From Limnomonas spitsbergensis (taxonomy: Eukaryota > Chlorophyta > Chlorophyceae > Chlamydomonadales), in the NCBI GenBank assembly GCA_037349105.1, contig JAYJMM010000120.1, forward strand, positions 930,001-994,000: a stretch of DNA of 64,000 bases, in the 5' to 3' direction. The position numbers and the translations under genes were made by a program. Below are positions 54,401-57,400 of the stretch, one piece after another. The notes beneath the pieces are model-generated. The model searched no databases. It saw only the letters and a list, made by a program, of their open reading frames with translations, and was not told the origin of the DNA. Positions within the stretch are counted from its first letter, which is position 1, and each line of letters opens with the position of its first letter.

Positions 54401-57400
54401 CCCGCCCCCCCCGCTACCCACCCCCTGCTCACCTCTTGGTGCACAACCGCATAGTAGACGGTGCCTGGAGCGCTGATCTGGAAGGTGATGTCCAGCGCAG
54501 ACTCGCTGGTCGCAGACACCGAGGGGGGCAGGGTGAAGGATGGAGCGACAGGCGGCGGCGCGGGCGGGCGCGGGCGGGGCGGGTGGCGGCGCGGGCGGGG
54601 GAGCAGGGGCGGGCGGGGATGGAGATGGTGGGAAAGGGGCTCCGAAAGGCTGGACACTGATAGGGGGGGAGTGAAAAGGGAGGGGGGGAGATGGGGGCGG
54701 GGAAGGGGAGGGGGGAGGAGACGTGTATGTAGGCGGAGGCGGGGAGGGCGATGGAGGTGGAGAGGCCGGAAAGGCGGGAGGCGGAGGTGGGGGTGGGGCT
54801 GCCGCTGATGTGCTGAAAGACGTCATTTTCACGCCGGTGCCGGAGGGCGTTGAGGCTATCATCACGTACGAGGTCTGTGAGAGAGGCGGGGGGGTGGAGT
54901 TCAGGGGGGGGGGTAAAAAATGGCCGCTGGGACACATAAAAGCAAATATAGGGATAAGCATGGATGACTTCAAAAAATCAACAAGTCAATGAATGTTAGG
55001 CCTGATCAGTCATAGATTTACAAGAATGTACAAGAATGCACGCTGATGATGACAAGACTTGGAATGACTTGCTGGTAAAGTGCCGATGCCGAGCGATGTC
55101 CTGATTCATATATATATATATATATATATATAAGAGATGGTTGCTCACCTAGAGCAAAGGCCGAACGGGTGGCGTCCATAATCCATGCCTCAGGGCATAT
55201 CCTTTATTTATTTGTTCATACCAGTATATATAAGAGTGGATGAGACGCCTGACACGCCCTCTCACCTGGGGTTGTAGATTGGGACAGGCCAGGCAGCTGT
55301 TGGGTGTGACGGACCTCAGGGAGAGCTGCTGGCACTCCAAGCTGCTGTCGGTAGGCACCGACAGCACTGTCAAGGTGTAGGCGACAGAGGCTTGCAGCTG
55401 ACGCAGCCCGCAGGCGGTGGCGAGGGGTGCGAGTGGATTGCCAGTTTGGCCCTGTGCAGGATCATCGGGGGTGTGCAGGGCCAGGGGGGGAGGAGGGGAG
55501 GAGGGGGTTTCCACGCATATCCACAGCCGTGTGGCTCTGTAATCAATGACAAAACATGACAGGAAGATCCCTGGCCCTGAGGGTGGTAGGGCAGGTATCA
55601 TAAGGATTGCTATGCTATGCTATGCTATGCCTAAGGAAGTGCAGGACACAGGGAATGATGAGGAGGGTAGGGTGGGCTTCCACATCGGTAGACAGTTTCT
55701 GCCAGCAGCTAGTTTTCAACAAACTACCGTAGATTTGATTTGCCTTCCCTAGGGTATGGACACATGATTTCTTTCAATGCAGCCCCCAGGGCAAGTTTTC
55801 GAAACCCGAAACTCTCGAATTCTGACTGAAACTGACATCGACGATCGATACTAAGTATCTTCATGTTTCCCGCAACCCAAACAACACTAATTATAGGGAA
55901 GGCAAAACAAATCTACCGTACCCGGAAACAGGCACCCCATGTCTTAGATCCCAGGCTCACATTGATGAGGGCGAGGATGTCGCTGGCGGAGATGTTGGTT
56001 AGCGTGATGGATGCCAGCTGGCGGCGCTGGGCCGGTGTGGTGTTGGGGAGGATGGCATAGTACAGGGTCTCGCTCTGAGGAGACATGACCTGGGGGGGCA
56101 GAGCCATGCAGGCAGCCATGCAAGCAGCCATGCAGGAATATACTTAAAGAGAGTGGATTTCCACGCGTGTGGCTTTTTAGTCAATGTCAAAATATGACAG
56201 GGAGATCCCTGACCCAGAGGGTGACGCAGGGCCCTGCAGGACACAGGGAGTGAGGATGGTAGGGCGGGTGTCATTAGCGTGGCGCAAGAAGTGCAGGACA
56301 CAGGGAATAACAAAAATCACGGAAAGAGATGCAGGGGCTCTGATCACCTACGTGGAGGCAGCGTTTATCTCATACGCCTTTCAACCTGGAGGGGCATGAG
56401 GCCTATCCAAGGACTTGTATGGGTTTTGTGCATGTGTGGTGTGTGTGTGACATGTGTGACATATCATACATGTGTGACATGTGTGTGGTGCAAGTGTGAC
56501 ACGAGTGGTACATGTGTGACGTGTTCGGTACATGTGTGCTACGTGCAGTACACGTGAGACTCGCATGGTACAGGTATGACATCCGTGGGGTGCGATCTCC
56601 TGCCAGACGTGCCTGGAAGCTGGCCGAGGTGGGGCCTGCCGTCCCATTGGCACTGAAGCTGCCCGCGTCACTGAACGCAGCCGGACGGCCCCGGGACGAT
56701 GCGTCGTCGTTGTTGCCGTTCCAGGGGACCAGGAACGCCAGCAGCAGGGCCACCGCCAGCAGCAGGAACAGCAGCCAGATGAAGGCGAGGAAGTAGATAC
56801 GGTGCTGCTGGTATTTGATGTAGACCCAGGTGGCCCACCTGAATGGTGTAGGGGGGGAGGGGAGAGGAGGGGGTATTCAAATCATGGAGTTGGCCGGAGG
56901 AGTGATGGGCGAGGGGGCGCTGATATTGGCGATGGGCATCCAGCAGAGCAACAGGCTAGGATGCTTCAGGCCCATGGCTATTTCAGGATGCCTCAGATCA
57001 GCTGAAGGGGACCGCTGAGCACCCAAGCTGGATGAAAGGGGACCGGACCTTGACCGACCTAAGCGGCCACAGGCCTCCTGGGCAGCAGGGCTTGCTACAC
57101 CAGGGCCTCCCCCCTCAGACATGTTGGCTGAAGTGCAGTTGAGGGGCGCTGAAACAACCAGCGCCTCAGGCGAGACTGAAGGTTTAAGAGTGCCCGGCGG
57201 ACATTTCTCCTTCGTTTAAAACAACGGATCCTTACGCTGCCCAGCATCCTCTTTATTTTCTTGATTGTCTGGCAAAGCTAGATTTGGAAGAGAAAAGTAT
57301 CCGGGGAATCTCTGGGGCCTTGACAGCAGCCAGGACGGGGCCGTGGGTGAGCATCAGGGTTCAAGGGAGGACACGGGAGTACGGGGTACGGGGTACGGGA

